A stretch of 64,000 nt of DNA, taken from Balaenoptera acutorostrata. Taxonomy: Eukaryota > Chordata > Mammalia > Artiodactyla > Balaenopteridae. Below are positions 33,692 through 46,641 of the stretch, in pieces (within the stretch, counting starts at the first letter, position 1; every line of letters begins with the position of its first letter). The stretch lies in the NCBI RefSeq assembly GCF_949987535.1, contig NC_080067.1, positions 7,688,001 through 7,752,000 of the forward strand. The letters are read 5' to 3'. The notes under the pieces are model-generated. The model saw only the letters and a list, made by a program, of their open reading frames with translations. It was not told the origin of the DNA and searched no databases. The position numbers were made by a program, and so were the translations under genes.

Positions 33692-35749
33692 AGATTTCTG
33701 TCTCCAACTCTGGGCCACGAGTTCCTAGAGGATAGTGACAGAAACACATCCATCTTTGTATCCCTAGTGCTAAACGAATGAACAGATAGCAATTGCTAAA
33801 TCCAATGTTCAGATAGAGGTGGATCTTATAACAAAAGCCGTGCTGTTCCCTTAACCCATGGAGCCATGGAAAGAGGGAAAATGCTGGGAGAATCTGCCTA
33901 TGAACTATGACAATGATATGTTCTTCAATGCATGAGCTGTATATCAGCAGGGATAGGATGAATCAGCGTTCACTTTGATTTTGGAAAGAGAGTTGGCTTT
34001 GATAATTTATAAAAATAATTTCCCCCTTTACACCACATATCATCAGCTTTTACTGAATAACTGGAAATAAAAATGACTGATAGTGATACAAATAGCTATC
34101 TTCTCCAAGTTGTTTTGCTTTTAAATTATTTCTCTTGTTATTTAAAGCACAATGATTTAACAGATAGAAAAATGGCTAAATTCTTCAATCTCCTTTAAAT
34201 AGTTTTGCCCATAAATATATCTCTTTTATTAAAAACACAGTAAATTCTAATGGATGGTTGGTATAGCTTCCCTAGGAAGGTGTGAAATTGCTTTATCAGA
34301 CTAATTTAGTAAGACTCAGTTTTTGACAGCTTCTTCAGAAGGCTACAGCAGTAGATAACATAAAGGCAAAGCTGTTATAACATAGGGGGCTAAATTATGG
34401 TGGTTTAAAAAAGAATTTTGTTTATTCAAGTCTCACACAAGATTTTTGAGGTGAGTGTCCAGGTGAGGACAGCTCAGCTCCACACAGGTGTCTTTCATCT
34501 TGTGGGTTCCTCCACATCCTCGGGCTTTGTCTTCATCTGCATGGTCAAGCTGAATCTCAGGGACAGTAGACTGGGAAGAAGGGGATGTCTAGGGCAAGTT
34601 ATCTTTTCTCATAAGTAACTGAAGTGTAAGATGCACACTTTACTTCTGCTCATGTTAAATTAGTGATAGCAGTTACGTGGCTACACTTAGCTTCAAGGGT
34701 GGTCAGGCAATATAGTGTTAATTGGGTAACTCTTTCCTAAACTCTATTGTAGAAGAACGGGAGAATGGATTTTGTAAGGCAATTAGCAGTCTCCACTGCT
34801 AATTGTAATCCTGGAATTGACAGGACAGAAAATGAAGTTTTGGGATGGGTTCTGGAAAATCTTTGGTATCTGTTACCCATAAATGACAATGTGCTAAGCA
34901 ACTTTCAGAACTTTCATGCATTTTAATCCTGAGAAGAGTTAGTTTAGCTTGTCCTGAAAAATCCCTATTCCAACTTGGGGTAGCTGACACAATATAATCT
35001 CCATCTCTTTTTTTCTGTGAATCACTCAGAGCTGTATGACTTGCCTGTTGCCAAGTTGTCCAGTCAGTTGGTTGTGGATCCCAAAGCACAGACACAAGGA
35101 GTTTTGCTTTGCTAAGTGCTGAAATGATGGCAGACATGAATGACTTTCTGAGACATTCAGGCTGGGGTGTGAGTTCATTTAATAGAAATTTATCAAGTGT
35201 TGCTCATTGAAGATGAACCTTTTGACACTGGCTGATATCAAACATTCTTGCCCAGCCATTTTATGTTCTTCAAGTGTTGTGCTAAATCTTCTTAAATGTG
35301 ATTTGATAGAATAGAGCCCTTTGGGGGCCCCTGGTGCATCTCAAGTGGTATTTATATTTTGTCCTAAGTTGGACAAATTATCATTATTGAAAATAGCTTG
35401 TAGATAGAAAATATAAAAAGTTAACTACTTAGCTAACCTGGCAATTCAGTGTAGAAGATTTTGTTCAAAATGGAAGATTTTGTTCTGTTGATCTCTCCTC
35501 ATTCCCTTCCCTTTCCTCTGTTTTTCCTTCCACACCAGCTTCAGATGCAACTTTGTTTTTTAATCAAGCCCATTCTGTGCCATGATGTGGGTTGAAGTGT
35601 CTGGAGTGCATGCTGATAATGGTGTTGATAGGAGAGACTCAACCATTTTATGGTTGGTCCTGGAACATTTTGGTATAAATAGGGGAATGAATGCTTTTTT
35701 GCTTTTGCTCTTGAAAATGTTCTGGCTCTACTACAGACTTGTTACTTAA
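33692..35749. other. Two-kilobase single-copy stretch, nothing assigned
   Basis: No recognised repeat except faint old fragments, and no exon-like frame. 33960-34230 is AT-rich with few repeats. A 112-codon minus-strand frame at 34799-35137 has no recognisable feature. Confidence 0.45.
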
Positions 35750-35905
35750 AGAGTGGTCTCTGGACCAGCAGGATCAGCATCATCTGGGAACTTGTTAGAA
35801 ACTTGAAAGTTGAAACTCTACTTCAGACTTGCTCAGTCAGAATCTGTGTGCTAACCACATCTCCAAATGATTCTACATACATTTAAGCTTGGGAAGCACT
35901 GTACT
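35750..35905 (-). mobile_element. MER5A-like hAT element
   Basis: 'agagtggtctctggaccagc', 'agcatcatctgggaacttg' and 'gcttgggaagcactgtacta' are MER5A landmarks, with degraded inverted ends. Confidence 0.7.
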
Positions 35906-36214
35906 AGAAAATCAGATGTCTAATGAAGTTATCTAGCTCTTTATAGGACTTTAATTAGACTACCAAGATCCACACCTATCCTCCAGGGAAGTCTAATATC
36001 AGAGCAAGCCCTTACTACTCTAATATTTAACTTACTTTTCCTTTATAGCATCTGGAGGTTTCCTTTTCTTTACTATAAACTTAAACAAAACAAAACAAAA
36101 CAAAACCCAGTTCAGACGTGGTTATATTTTATGTAGCATTTCTAGGCTTCTGTTGGCTGAGAAGAATTTAGATTATTTTAGTGCACTGGTTTTTGTTTTC
36201 TCAAAAAATTTTAA

Positions 36215-39200
36215 CTGACCATAACAGTGCAAGACTAGAAATCAATTACAAGAAAAAAACCCCAAAGCTCTGCAAAAACCACAGACACAGAGAGGCTAAA
36301 CAACATGCTACTAAACAACCAATGGATCACTGAAGAAATCAAGAGGAAATAAAAAAATACTAGAGACAAAAGAAAACAAAAACAAAATAACCGAAAACCT
36401 ATAGGTCATAGCAAAAGCAGTTCTGAGAGGGAAGTTTATAGCAATATCAGGAAACAAGAAAAATATCAAATAAACAACCTAACTTTATACCTGAAGGAAC
36501 TAGAGAAAGAAGAACAGTAAAACCCAAAGTTAGTGGAAGGAAAGAAATCATAAAGATCGAAATGGAAATAAATGAAATATAGACTAAAAAAACCGTAGAA
36601 AAGTTCAGTGAAACTAAGAGCTGATTCTTTGAGAAGATAAACAAAATAAATATTTAACCAGACTCATCAAGAAAAAGAGATGGTCAAAATCAATATAATC
36701 AGAAATGAAAAAGGAGAAGTTACAATTGACACCACAGAAATACAAAGGATCATAAGAGATTTCTATGAATAACTATATGCCAATAAAATGGTCAACTTAG
36801 AAGAAATGGACAAATTCCTAGATATGTATAATTTCCCGAGACTGAACCAGGAAGAAATAGAAAATATGAACCTTCCAATTACCAGTAATGAAATTGAATC
36901 GGTAATAAATAAAACTGCCCCAAAACAAAAGTCCAGGTCCAGACAGCTTCACGGGTGAATTCTACCAAACATTTAAAGATGAGTTAACACCTATTCTTCT
37001 CAAATTATTCCAAAAAATTGAAGAGGAAGGAACACTTCCAAACTCACTCTTTGAGGCTAGCATCACCCTGATACCAACCCAGACAAAGAAATCACAATAA
37101 AAGAAAATTACAGGCCAATATCACTGATGAATACAGATGGAAAAACTGCAAATGGAATCCAACAATACATTAAAAGCATTTTACCCCATGATCAACTGGA
37201 ATTTATTCCAGGGGTGCAAGGATGTTTCATATCTACAAATCAATCAGTGTGATACACCACATTAACAAAGTGAAGAAATGAAATCATATGATCATCCCAA
37301 CACATGTAGAAAAAACTTTTGACAAAATTCAATATCCATTTATGATAAAGACTCTTAACAAAGTGGGTATAGAGGGAACATACCTCAACACAATAAAGGC
37401 CATATATGATAAACCCACAGCTAACATCATACTCAACAGTAAAAAGCTGAAAGCATTTTCTCAAATTCAGAAACAAGACAAGGATGCCCATTCTCACCAC
37501 TTTTATTCAACACAGTATTAGAAGTCCTAGCCTCAGCAATCAGACAAGAAAAAGAAATAAAAGGAATTCAAAATGGAAAGGAAGAAGTAAAACTGTCATC
37601 ATTTGCAGGTGACATGATAATATACACAGAAAATCCTTATGATGCCACTAAAAATTATTAGAACTAATAAATAAATTTGGTAAAGTAGCAGGATAAAAAA
37701 TTAACATATGGAATTATGTTACATCTCTATATATTAACAATGAACTAGCAGAAAGAGAAATTAAGCAAAGAATCCTATTTACAATGCCATCAGAAAGAAT
37801 AAAATACCTAGGAATAAACCTACCTAAGGAGGTAAAAGACCTGTACTTGGAAAACTATAAGACAGTGATGAAACTGACTCAAACAGATGGAAAGATATAC
37901 TGTGTTCATGGATTGGAAGAATTAATATTGTTAAAATGACCATAATGCCCAAGGCAATCTACAGATTCAATGGAATCCCTATCATAATAACAATGGCATT
38001 TGTCACAGAAGTAGCACAAATAATTTAAAAATTTGTATGGAAACAAAAAAGACCTTGAATAGTCAAAAAAAACCTTGAGAAAAAGAATCGAGCTGGAGGT
38101 TTCATGCTCTCTGACTTCAGACTACACTACAAAGTTACAGTCATCAAAACAGTATGGTACTGGCACAACAGCAGACACACAGACCAATGGAACAGAATCG
38201 AGAGCCAAGAAATAAACCCACACACTTATGGTCAATTAATCTAGGGCAAAGGAGGCAAGAATATACATGAAGAAAAAAAGTCTCTTCAATAAGTGGTTCT
38301 GGGAAAACTGCACATTACATGCAAAAGAATGAAATTAGAACATTTTGTCACACAATATACAAAAATAAAGTTGAAGTAGGTAATGACCTAAATATGAGAC
38401 TGGAAACCATAAAATTCCTAGAGGAAAACATAGGCAGAACATTCTTTGACATAAATTGTAGCTATATATATATAATCTGTTTCCTAAGACAAAGGAAACA
38501 AGAGCAAAAATAAACAAATGGGACCTAATTAAACTCAAAAGCTTTTGGGCAGCAAAGCAAACCATTGACAATATGAAAAGACAACCTGCTGAATGGGAGA
38601 AAATATTTGCAAATGATATGACCAATGAGGGGTTAATATCCAAAATGTGTAAACAGCTCATGCAATTCAATATCAAAAACCAATCTGATTAAATATGGAC
38701 AGAAAATCTGAATTATTTTCCAAAGAAGACATACATGTGTTCAACACATACATGAGAAGATTCTCAATGTTGCCATCATCAGGGAAATGCAAATCAAAAC
38801 CACAATGAGATATCATCCCACATCTGTCAGAATGGCTATCATCAAAACACACACACACACACACAAATAACAAATGTTGGTGAGGATGTGAAGAAAAGGG
38901 AACCCTCATACACTGTTGGTGGGAATGTAAATTGGTGCCGCCACTGTGGAAAATAGTATGGCCATTTCTCAAAAACTAAAACTAGAACAACCTTATGACC
39001 CAGCAATTCTACTCCTGGGTATACATCTAAAAATACTGAAAACACTAATTTGAAAAGATACATGCACCCTAATGTTCCTAGCAGCATTATCTACAATAGC
39101 CAAGATATGGAAGCAACCTAAGGATCCATTAACAGATGAATGGATAAAGAAGTTGTGGTAAACATATACAATGGAATACTACTCAGCCATTATAAATAAT

Positions 39201-39236
39201 GAAAAATGCCATTTGCAGCAACATGGAGAAACCTTT
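36215..39236 (+). mobile_element. Degraded sense L1, ORF2 only
   Basis: A 3-kb copy starting inside the endonuclease domain at the SDHN catalytic block ('tgaccataacagtgc') and running through RT to near the ORF2 C-terminus. It has no 3' UTR or A tail: the right end stops at 'gcagcaacatgga'. It is punctuated by many stops. Open remnants include 37288-37521 ('[20 protein letters not shown]') and 38319-38513. An (AC)n run sits at 38846-38864. It was probably cut at its 3' end by a later rearrangement. Confidence 0.9.
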
Positions 39237-39424
39237 TCTTGATAGCTCTCAAGTTTCTTGGATTATGTATTTCTACAGGGTAGACTATATCTGTCAAGGC
39301 AAGAATTTTTAACAAAGGGTTCCTTTCAAATGAAGTCTTTAAAGTATCAGAGTTCCTTATGTCTGCAGATTGAGATTTTAGTTTATCTGGAACAGACCTT
39401 CTTGTTTAGGAATATTTTAGTATG
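39237..39424. other. Short single-copy segment between L1s
   Basis: Carries the left TSD of the next L1; otherwise nothing seen. Confidence 0.5.
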
Positions 39425-40180
39425 GCCATTTAGCTCTTTTTTTTTTCTTTTTTCCTTTGATACCTCTCTCACTGGATTCTTTTTTTTTTTAACATCTTTA
39501 TTGGAATATAATTGCTTTACAATGGTGTGTTAGTTTCTGCTTTATAACAAAGTGAATCAGCTATACATATACATATATCCTCATATCTCCTCCCTCTTGT
39601 GTCTCCCTCCCATCTCCTCTAGGTGGTCACAAAGTACTCAGCTGATCTCCCTGTGCTATGTGGTTGCTTCCCACTAGCTATCTAGCTATCTATTTTACAT
39701 TTGGTAGTATATATAAGTCCATGCCACTCTCTCACTTCGTCCCAGCTTACCCTTCCCCCTCCCTGTGTCCTCAAGTCCATTCTCTACATCTGTCTTTATT
39801 CCTGTCCTGCCCCTAGGTTCTTCAGAACCATTTTTTTTTGATTCCATATATTTGTGTTAGCATACAGTAGTTGTTTTTCACTTTCTGACTTACTTCACTC
39901 TGTATGACAGACTCTAGGTCCATCCACCTCACTACAAATAACTCAATTTCGTTTCTTTCTATGGCCGAGTAATATTCCATTGTATATATGTGCCACATCT
40001 TCTTTATCCATTCATCTGTTGATGTACACTTAGGTTGCTTCCATGTCCTGGCTATTGTAAATAGAGCTGCAATGCACATTGTGGTACATGACTCTTTTTG
40101 AATTATGGTTTTCTCAGGGTATATGCCCAGTAGTGGGATTGCTGGGTCGTACGGTAGTTCTAGTCTGCCATTTAGCTCTT
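39425..40180 (-). mobile_element. 5'-truncated L1 with candidate 3' transduction
   Basis: Flanked by 'gccatttagctctt' at 39425-39438 and 40167-40180. Reading the minus strand, the ORF2 end (40079-39822, 85 residues) and 3' UTR finish in an A run at 39490-39480. About 26 bases of non-L1 sequence (39479-39454, 'gaatccagtgagagaggtat...') and a second A run at 39446-39437 follow before the TSD. Two A runs separated by unique sequence inside one TSD pair is the signature of a transcript that read through the L1 polyadenylation signal. Confidence 0.88.
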
Positions 40181-40359
40181 GACAGACTCTTTAGTGGGAT
40201 GAGCAAGGCCACAATGCCTGTGATCCCTGGTATGTAAGATGTTAAATGGGAAGGAAAAGGAGCAATTTGCCCAAGAATCCCAATCTTACTTGGAAGCACT
40301 TGAACAATACTTTCCCTTTCTCTCATTTAATATACAATCATCTTATTATTTAAAATTCT
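40181..40359. other. Short single-copy segment
   Basis: No repeat or gene recognised. Confidence 0.45.
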
Positions 40360-40540
40360 TTTTAAAAATTAATTAATTTCTTGGCTGCGTTGGGTCTTCG
40401 TTGCTGCATGTGGGCTTTCTCTAGCTGCGGCAAGCAGGGGCTACTCTTCGTTGTGGTGCACGGGCTTCTCATTGTGGTGGCTTGTTTTGTTGCAGAGCAC
40501 AGGCTCTAGGCAAGCAGGCTCAGTAGTTGTGGCTCACGGG
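40360..40540 (-). mobile_element. Headless CHR-type SINE
   Basis: Antisense SINE with the 3' body ('cttggctgcgttgggtcttc' to 'gtagttgtggctcacgggct') but without the tRNA-like head. It stops dead against the L1 at 40541. Confidence 0.85.
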
Positions 40541-40985
40541 CTCAACTCAGCCATAAAAAAGAATGAAATTCTGCCATTTGCAACAGCATGGATGGTGCTG
40601 GAAGTTACTATGCTTAGTGAAATAAATCTGATGTAGAATGACAAATACTGTATGTTATCACTTATATGTGGAATCTAATAAATGAAACAAATGAATGAAT
40701 AAAATGAAAAACACTCAGAGATATAGAAAACAAACTAGTGCTTGCCAGTAAGAAGGAAAGAAGGGAGAGGCAAGATAGGGATAGGGGATTAAGAGGTACA
40801 AACTACTATGTATTCAATAAAAATAAATAAGGTACAGGATATATCATATAGCACAGGAACTCTAAATGCAGTATAATTTATAATAATTTTGAATCACTAT
40901 GTCATACATCTGAAACTAATATAATTTTGTAAATCAACTATATATCAGTAAAAATCTATTGAAGAAATAATTTATAGATTGACTC
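40541..40985 (+). mobile_element. Sense L1 3' end joined to the headless SINE
   Basis: Starts 'actcagccataaaaaagaatg', the ORF2 C-terminus, and continues through the 3' UTR to 'tatatatcagtaaaaatct'. It is not the missing tail of the L1 ending at 39236, because both carry the 'cagccat' region. Confidence 0.85.
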
Positions 40986-41537
40986 TTGTGCTCTTTATTT
41001 GGCCTCATCATCCCTTAACCATATACTCTTTGCTCTATAGAAGACTTGTATTGCTCTGAAGAAGACATTTATTTCTATCTCTGCATGCTTACTCTTTTTT
41101 GTGTTTGGAATACTTGTTTCTTTTTATGCATCTGATGAGCTTCTGCTCATCTTTTTTTTAAAAAATTTTTTTAAATTTAACATCTTTATTGGAGTATAAT
41201 TGCTTTACAGTCGTGTGTTACTTTCTGCTGTATAACAAAGTGAATCAATTATACATATACATATATCCCCATATCTCTTCCCTCTTGTGTCTCCCTCCCT
41301 CCCACCCTCCCTATCCCACCCTTCTAGGTGGTCACAAAGCACCGAGCTGATCTCCCTGTGCTATGCGGCTGCTTCCCACTAGCTACCTATTTTACATGTG
41401 GTAGTGTATATATGTCCATGCCCTCTGTCACTTTGTCCCAGCTTATCCTTCCCCCTCCCCGTGTTCTCAAGTCCATTCTCTAGTAGGTGTGCATCTTTAT
41501 TCCGGTCTTGACCCTAGGTTCTTCATGACTTTTTTTT

Positions 41538-44500
41538 TTAGATTCCATATATATGTGTTAGTATACGGTATTTGTTTTTCTCTTTCTGACTTACTTCACT
41601 CTGTATGACAGACTCTAAGTACATCCACCTCACTACAAATAACAAAATTTTGTTTCCTTTTATGGCCGAGTAATATTCCATTGTATACATGTGCCAAATC
41701 TTCTTTATCCATTCATCTGTTGATGGACACTTAGGTTGCTTCCATGTCCTGGCTATTGTAAATAGAGCTGCAATGAACATTGTGGTACATGACTCTTTTT
41801 GAATTATGGTTTTCTCAGGGTATATGCCCAGTAGTGGGATTGCTGGGTCATATGGTAGTTCTATTTTTAGTTGTTAAGGAACCTCCATACTGTTCTCCAT
41901 AGTGGCTGTATCAATTTACATTCCCACCAACAGTGCAAGAGGGTTCCCTTTTCTCCACATCCTCTCCAGCATTTATTGTTTGTAGATTTTTTGATGATGG
42001 CCATTCTGACTGGTGTGAGATAATATCACATTGTAGTTTTGATTTGCATTTCTCTAATGATTAATGATGTTGAGCATTCTTTCATGTGTTTGTTGGCAAT
42101 CTGTATATCTTCATTGGAGAAATGTCTATTTAGGCCTTCTGCCCATTTTTGGATGGGGTTGTTTGTTTTTTTGATATTGAGCTGCATGAGCTGCTTGTAA
42201 ATCTTGGAGATTAATCCTTTGTCAGTTGCTTCATTTGCAAATATTTTCTCCCATTCTGAGAGCTGTCTTTTCGTCTTGTTTATGGTTTCCTTTGCTGTGC
42301 AAAAGCTTTTAAGTTTCATTAGGTCCCATCTGTTTATTTTTGTTTTCATTTCCATTTCTCTAGGAGGTGGGTCAAAAAGGATCTTACTATGATTTATGTC
42401 ATAGAGTGTTCTGCCTATGTTTTCCTCTAAGAGTGTGATAGTGTCTGGCATTACATTTAGGTCTTTAATCCATTATGAGTTTATTTTTGTGTATGGTGTT
42501 AGGGAGTGTTTTCATTTCATTCTTTTACATGTAGTTGTCCAGTTTTCCCAACACCACTTATTGAAGAGGTTGTCTTTTCTCCATTGTATATTCTTGCCTC
42601 CTTTATCAAAGACAAGGTGACCACATGTGCATGGGTTTATCTCTGGGCTTTCTATCCTGTTCCCTTGATCTATATTTCTGTTTTTGTGTCAGTACCATAC
42701 TGTCTTGATTACTGTAGCTTCATAGTATAATCTGAAGTCAGGGAGCCTGATTCCTCCACTTCCATTTTTCTTTCTCAAGATTGCTTTGGCTATTCGGGGT
42801 CTTTAGTGTTTCCATACAAATTGTGAAATTTTTTGTTCTAGTTCTGTGAAAAATGCCAGTGGTAGTTTGATAGGGATTGCACTGAGTCTGTAGATTGCTT
42901 TTGGTAGTATAGTCATTTTCACGATATTGATTCTTCCAATCCAAGAACATGGTTATCTCAACAACTGTTTGTATCATCTTTAATTTCTTTCATCAGTGTC
43001 TTATAATTTTCTTCATTACAGGTCTTTTGTCTCCTTAGGTAGGTTTATTCCTAGGTATTTTATTCTTTTTGTTGCAATGGTAAATGGGAGTGTTTTCTTA
43101 ATTTCACTTTCAGAGTTTTCATCATTAGTGTATAAGAATGCTAGCGATTTCTGTGCATTAATTTTGTATCCTGCTACTTTACCAAATTCATTGATTAGCT
43201 CTAGTAGTTTTCTGTTAGCATCTTTGGGATTCTCTATGTATAGTATCATGTCATCTGCAAACAGTGACAGCTTTATTTCTTCTTTTCTGATTTGGATTCC
43301 TTTTATTTCTTTTTCTTCTCTGATTGCTGTGGCTAAAACTTCCAGAACTATGTTGAATAATAGTTGTGAGAGTGGGCAACCTTGTCTTGTTCCTGATCTT
43401 AGTGGAAATGGTTTCAGTTTTTCACCTTTGAGGATGTTGTTGGCTGTGGGTTTGTCATATATGGCCTTTATTATGTTGAGGAAAGTTCCCTCTATGCCTA
43501 CTTTCTGCAGGGCTTTTATCATAAATCAGTGTTGAATTTTGTCGAAAGCTTTCTCTGCATCTATTGAGATGATCATATGGTTTTTCTCCTTCAATTTGTT
43601 AATATGGTGTATCACATTGATTGATTTTCGTATATTGAAGAATCCTTGCATTTCTGGGATAAACCCCACCTGATCAAGGTGTATGATCCTTTCAATGTGC
43701 TGTTGGTTTCTGTTTGCTAGTATTTTGTTGACGATTTTTGCATCTATATTCATCAGTGATATTGGCCTGTAGTTTTCTTTCTTTGTGACATCTTTGTCTG
43801 ATTTTGGTATCAGGGTAATGGTGGCCTCTTAGAATGAGTTTGGGAGTGTTCCTCCCTGTGCTATATTTTGGAAGAGTTTGATAAGGATAGGTGTCAACTC
43901 TTCTCTAAATGTTTGATAGAATTTGCCTGTGAAGCCATCTGGTCTTGGGCTTTTGTCTGTTGGAAGATTTTTAATCACAGTTTCAATTTCAGTGCTTGTG
44001 ATTGGTCTGTTCATATTTTCTATTTCTTCCTGGTTCAGTCTCTGAAGGTTGTGCCTTTCTAAGAATTTGTCCAGTTCTTCCAGGTTGTCCATTTTATTGG
44101 CATATAATTGCTGGTAGTAATCTCTCATGATTCTTTGTATTTCTGCAATGTCAGCTGTTACTTTTCCTTTTTCGTTTCTAATTCTGATGATTTGAGTCTT
44201 CTCCCTTTTTTTCTTGATGAGTCTGGTTAATGGTTTATCGATTTTGTTTATCTTCTGTAAGAACCAGCTTTTAGTTTTATTCATCTTTGCTATTGTTTCC
44301 TTCATTTCTGTTTATTTCTTTTTTTTAAAGCAATGTCAAACCTCCAGTGTTTTTAAATTAATTAATTAATTAATTAATTTATTTATTTATTTTTGGCTGT
44401 GTTGGGTCTTCGTTTCTGTGAGAGGGCTTTCTCTAGTTGCAGCAAGCGGGGGTCATTCTTCATCACGGTGCATGGGCCTCTCACTATCGTGTCCTCTCTT

Positions 44501-45693
44501 GTTGCGGAGCACAGGCTCCAGACACGCAGGCTCAGTAATTGTGGCTCACAGGCCTAGTTGCTCCACGGCATGTGGGATCTTCCCAGACTAGGGTTCGAAT
44601 CCACCTCCCCTGCATTAACAGGCAGATTCTCAATCACTGTGCCACCAGGGAAGCCCTGTTTCATTTATTTCTGATCTGATCTTTATGATTTCTTTCCTTC
44701 TGCTAATTTTGGGGTTTTTTGGTTCTTCTTTCGATAATTGTTTTAGGTGTAAGGTTATGTTGTTTATTTGAGATGTTTCTTGTTTCTTAAGGTAGGATTT
44801 TATTGCTGTAAACTTTCCTCTTAGAACTGCTTTTGCTGCATCCCATAGGTTTGGGTAGTCATGTTTTCACTGTCATTTGTTTCTAGGTATTTTTTGATTT
44901 CCTCTGTGATCTCTTGGTTGGTTATTAAGTATTGTATTGTTTAGCCTCCATGTGTTTGTATTTTTTACAGATTTTTTCCAGTAATTGATATCTAGCCTCA
45001 TAGCATTGTGGTCAGAAGAGATACTTGATACGATTTCAATTTTCTTAAATTTACCAAGGCTTGATTTGTGACCCAAGATATGGTCTATCCTGGAGAATGT
45101 TCCATGAGCACTTGAGAAGAATGTGTATTCTGTTGTTTTTGGATAGAATGTTCTATAAATATCAATTAAGTCCATCTTGTTTAATGTATCATTTAAAGCT
45201 TGTGTTTCCTTATTTATTTTCATTTTGGATGATCTGTCCATTGGTGAAAGTGGGGTGTTTAAGTCCCTACTATGATTGTGTTACTGTTGATTTCTCCTTT
45301 TATGGCTGTTAGCATTTGCGTTATGTTTTGAAGTGCTCCTATGTTGGGTGCATAAATATTTACAATTGTTATATCTTCTTCTTGGATTGATCCCTTGATC
45401 ATTATGTAGTGTCCTTCTTTGTCTCTTGTAATAGTCTTTGTTTTAAAGTCTATTTTGTCTGATATGAGATTTGCTACTCCAGCTTTCTTTTGGTTTCCAT
45501 TTGCATGGAATATCTTTTTCCATCCCCTCACTTTCAGTCTGTATGTGTCCCTAGGTCTGAAGTCAGTCTCTTGTAGACAGCATATATATGGGTCTCATTT
45601 TTGTATCCATTCAGCCAGTCTATGTCTTTTGGTTGGAGCATTTAATCCATTTACATTTAAGGTAATTATCGATATGTATGTTCCTATTATCAT
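41538..45693 (-). pseudogene. L1 ORF2 (EN-RT-Cys), full length but broken, split by SINE
   Basis: The ORF2 start at 45693 precedes 'GTYISIITLN'. Endonuclease pieces at 45531-45259 ('GWKKIFHANGNQKKAGVANL') and 45241-44873, with 'SSDHNAMRLDINY' carrying the catalytic Ser-Asp-His block. RT pieces at 44305-43829, 43753-43526 and 43522-43016. The last contains the RT active site '[11 protein letters not shown]' and '[13 protein letters not shown]'. C-terminal pieces at 42977-42738, 42451-42026 and 41780-41538 end 'KYRILTHIYGI'. The coding capacity is divided by several frameshifts and stops and by the SINE at 44325-44657, so no functional protein is expected. Confidence 0.94.
44325..44657 (-). mobile_element. 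CHR-type SINE inserted in the L1 ORF2
   Basis: Antisense SINE between the L1 phrases 'gtttccttcatttctg' and 'tttcatttatttctgatctg'. Its A-tail contains (ATTA)n at 44358-44395. An extra 20 or so unique bases ('aaagcaatgtcaaacctcca') lie between two T runs at its 3' end. Younger than the host L1. Confidence 0.92.
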
Positions 45694-45751
45694 TTTCGTA
45701 ATTGTTTTGGGTTTGTTATTGTAGGTCTTTTCCTTCTCTTGTGTTTCCCAT

Positions 45752-46641
45752 TTAGAGAAGTTCCCTTAGCATTTGTTGTAGAGCTGGTTTGATGGTGCTG
45801 AATTCTCTTAGCTTTTGCTTGTCTGTAAAGGTTTTAATTTCTCCATCAAATCTGAATGAGATCCTTGCTGGGTAGAGTAATCTTGGTTGTAGGTTTTTCC
45901 CTTTCATCACTTTAAATATGTCCTGCCACTCCCTTCTGGCTTGCAGAGTTTCTGCTTAAAGATCAGCTGTTAACCTTATGGGCATTTCCTTGTATATTAT
46001 TTGTTGCTTTTCCCTTGCTGCTTTTAATATTTTTTCTTTGTATTTAATTTTTGATAGTTTGATTAATATACGTTTTGGTGTGTTTCTCCTTGGATTTATC
46101 CCTTATGGGACTCTCTGTGCTTCCTGAACTTGATTGACTATTTCCTTTCCCATATTAGGGACGTTTTCAACTATAGTCTCTTCAAATATTTTCTCAGTCC
46201 CTTTCTTTTTCTCTTCTTCTTCTGAGGCCCCTATAATTTGAATGTTGGTGTGTTTAATGTTGTCCCAGACGTCTCTGAGACTGACCTCAATTCTTTTCAT
46301 TCTTTTTTCTTTATTCTGCTCTGCAATAGTTATTTCCACTCTTTTATCTTCCAGGTCACTTATCCGTTCTTCTGCCTCAATTATTCTGCTATTGATCCCT
46401 TCTAGAGAATTTTAAATTTCATTTATTGTGGTGTTCATCATTGTTTGCTCTTTTGTTCTTCTAGGTCCTTGTTAAACGTTTCTTGTATTTTCTCCATTCT
46501 ATTTCCAAGATTATGGATCATCTTTACTATCATTATTCTGAATTCTTTTTCAGGTAGATTGCCTATTTCCTCTTCATTTGTTAGGTCTGGTGGGGTTTTA
46601 CCTTGCTCCCTCATCTGCTGTGTGCTTCTCTGTCTTCTCAT
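45752..46641 (-). pseudogene. L1 ORF1 remnant of the near-complete element
   Basis: The ATG at 46641 opens 67 residues including 'GNLPEKEFRIMIVKMIHNL' and the start of the coiled coil. The frame then shifts; 46339-46103 ('EKIFEETIVENVPNMGKEIV') is the RRM-region block. The copy ends with 'LQQMLR..' and a stop at 45752-45754. At 890 bases it is slightly shorter than usual ORF1. Confidence 0.92.

Noticed and set aside
36215..40985. A single L1 running from 36215 to 40985 with insertions
   Set aside because: Both the end of the first piece (39180-39236) and the start of the second (40541-40600) contain the same ORF2 region, so they are different copies.
42996..43535. 179-codon plus-strand frame
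   Set aside because: Exact antisense of the L1 reverse transcriptase core, which is read on the minus strand with the FADD motif.
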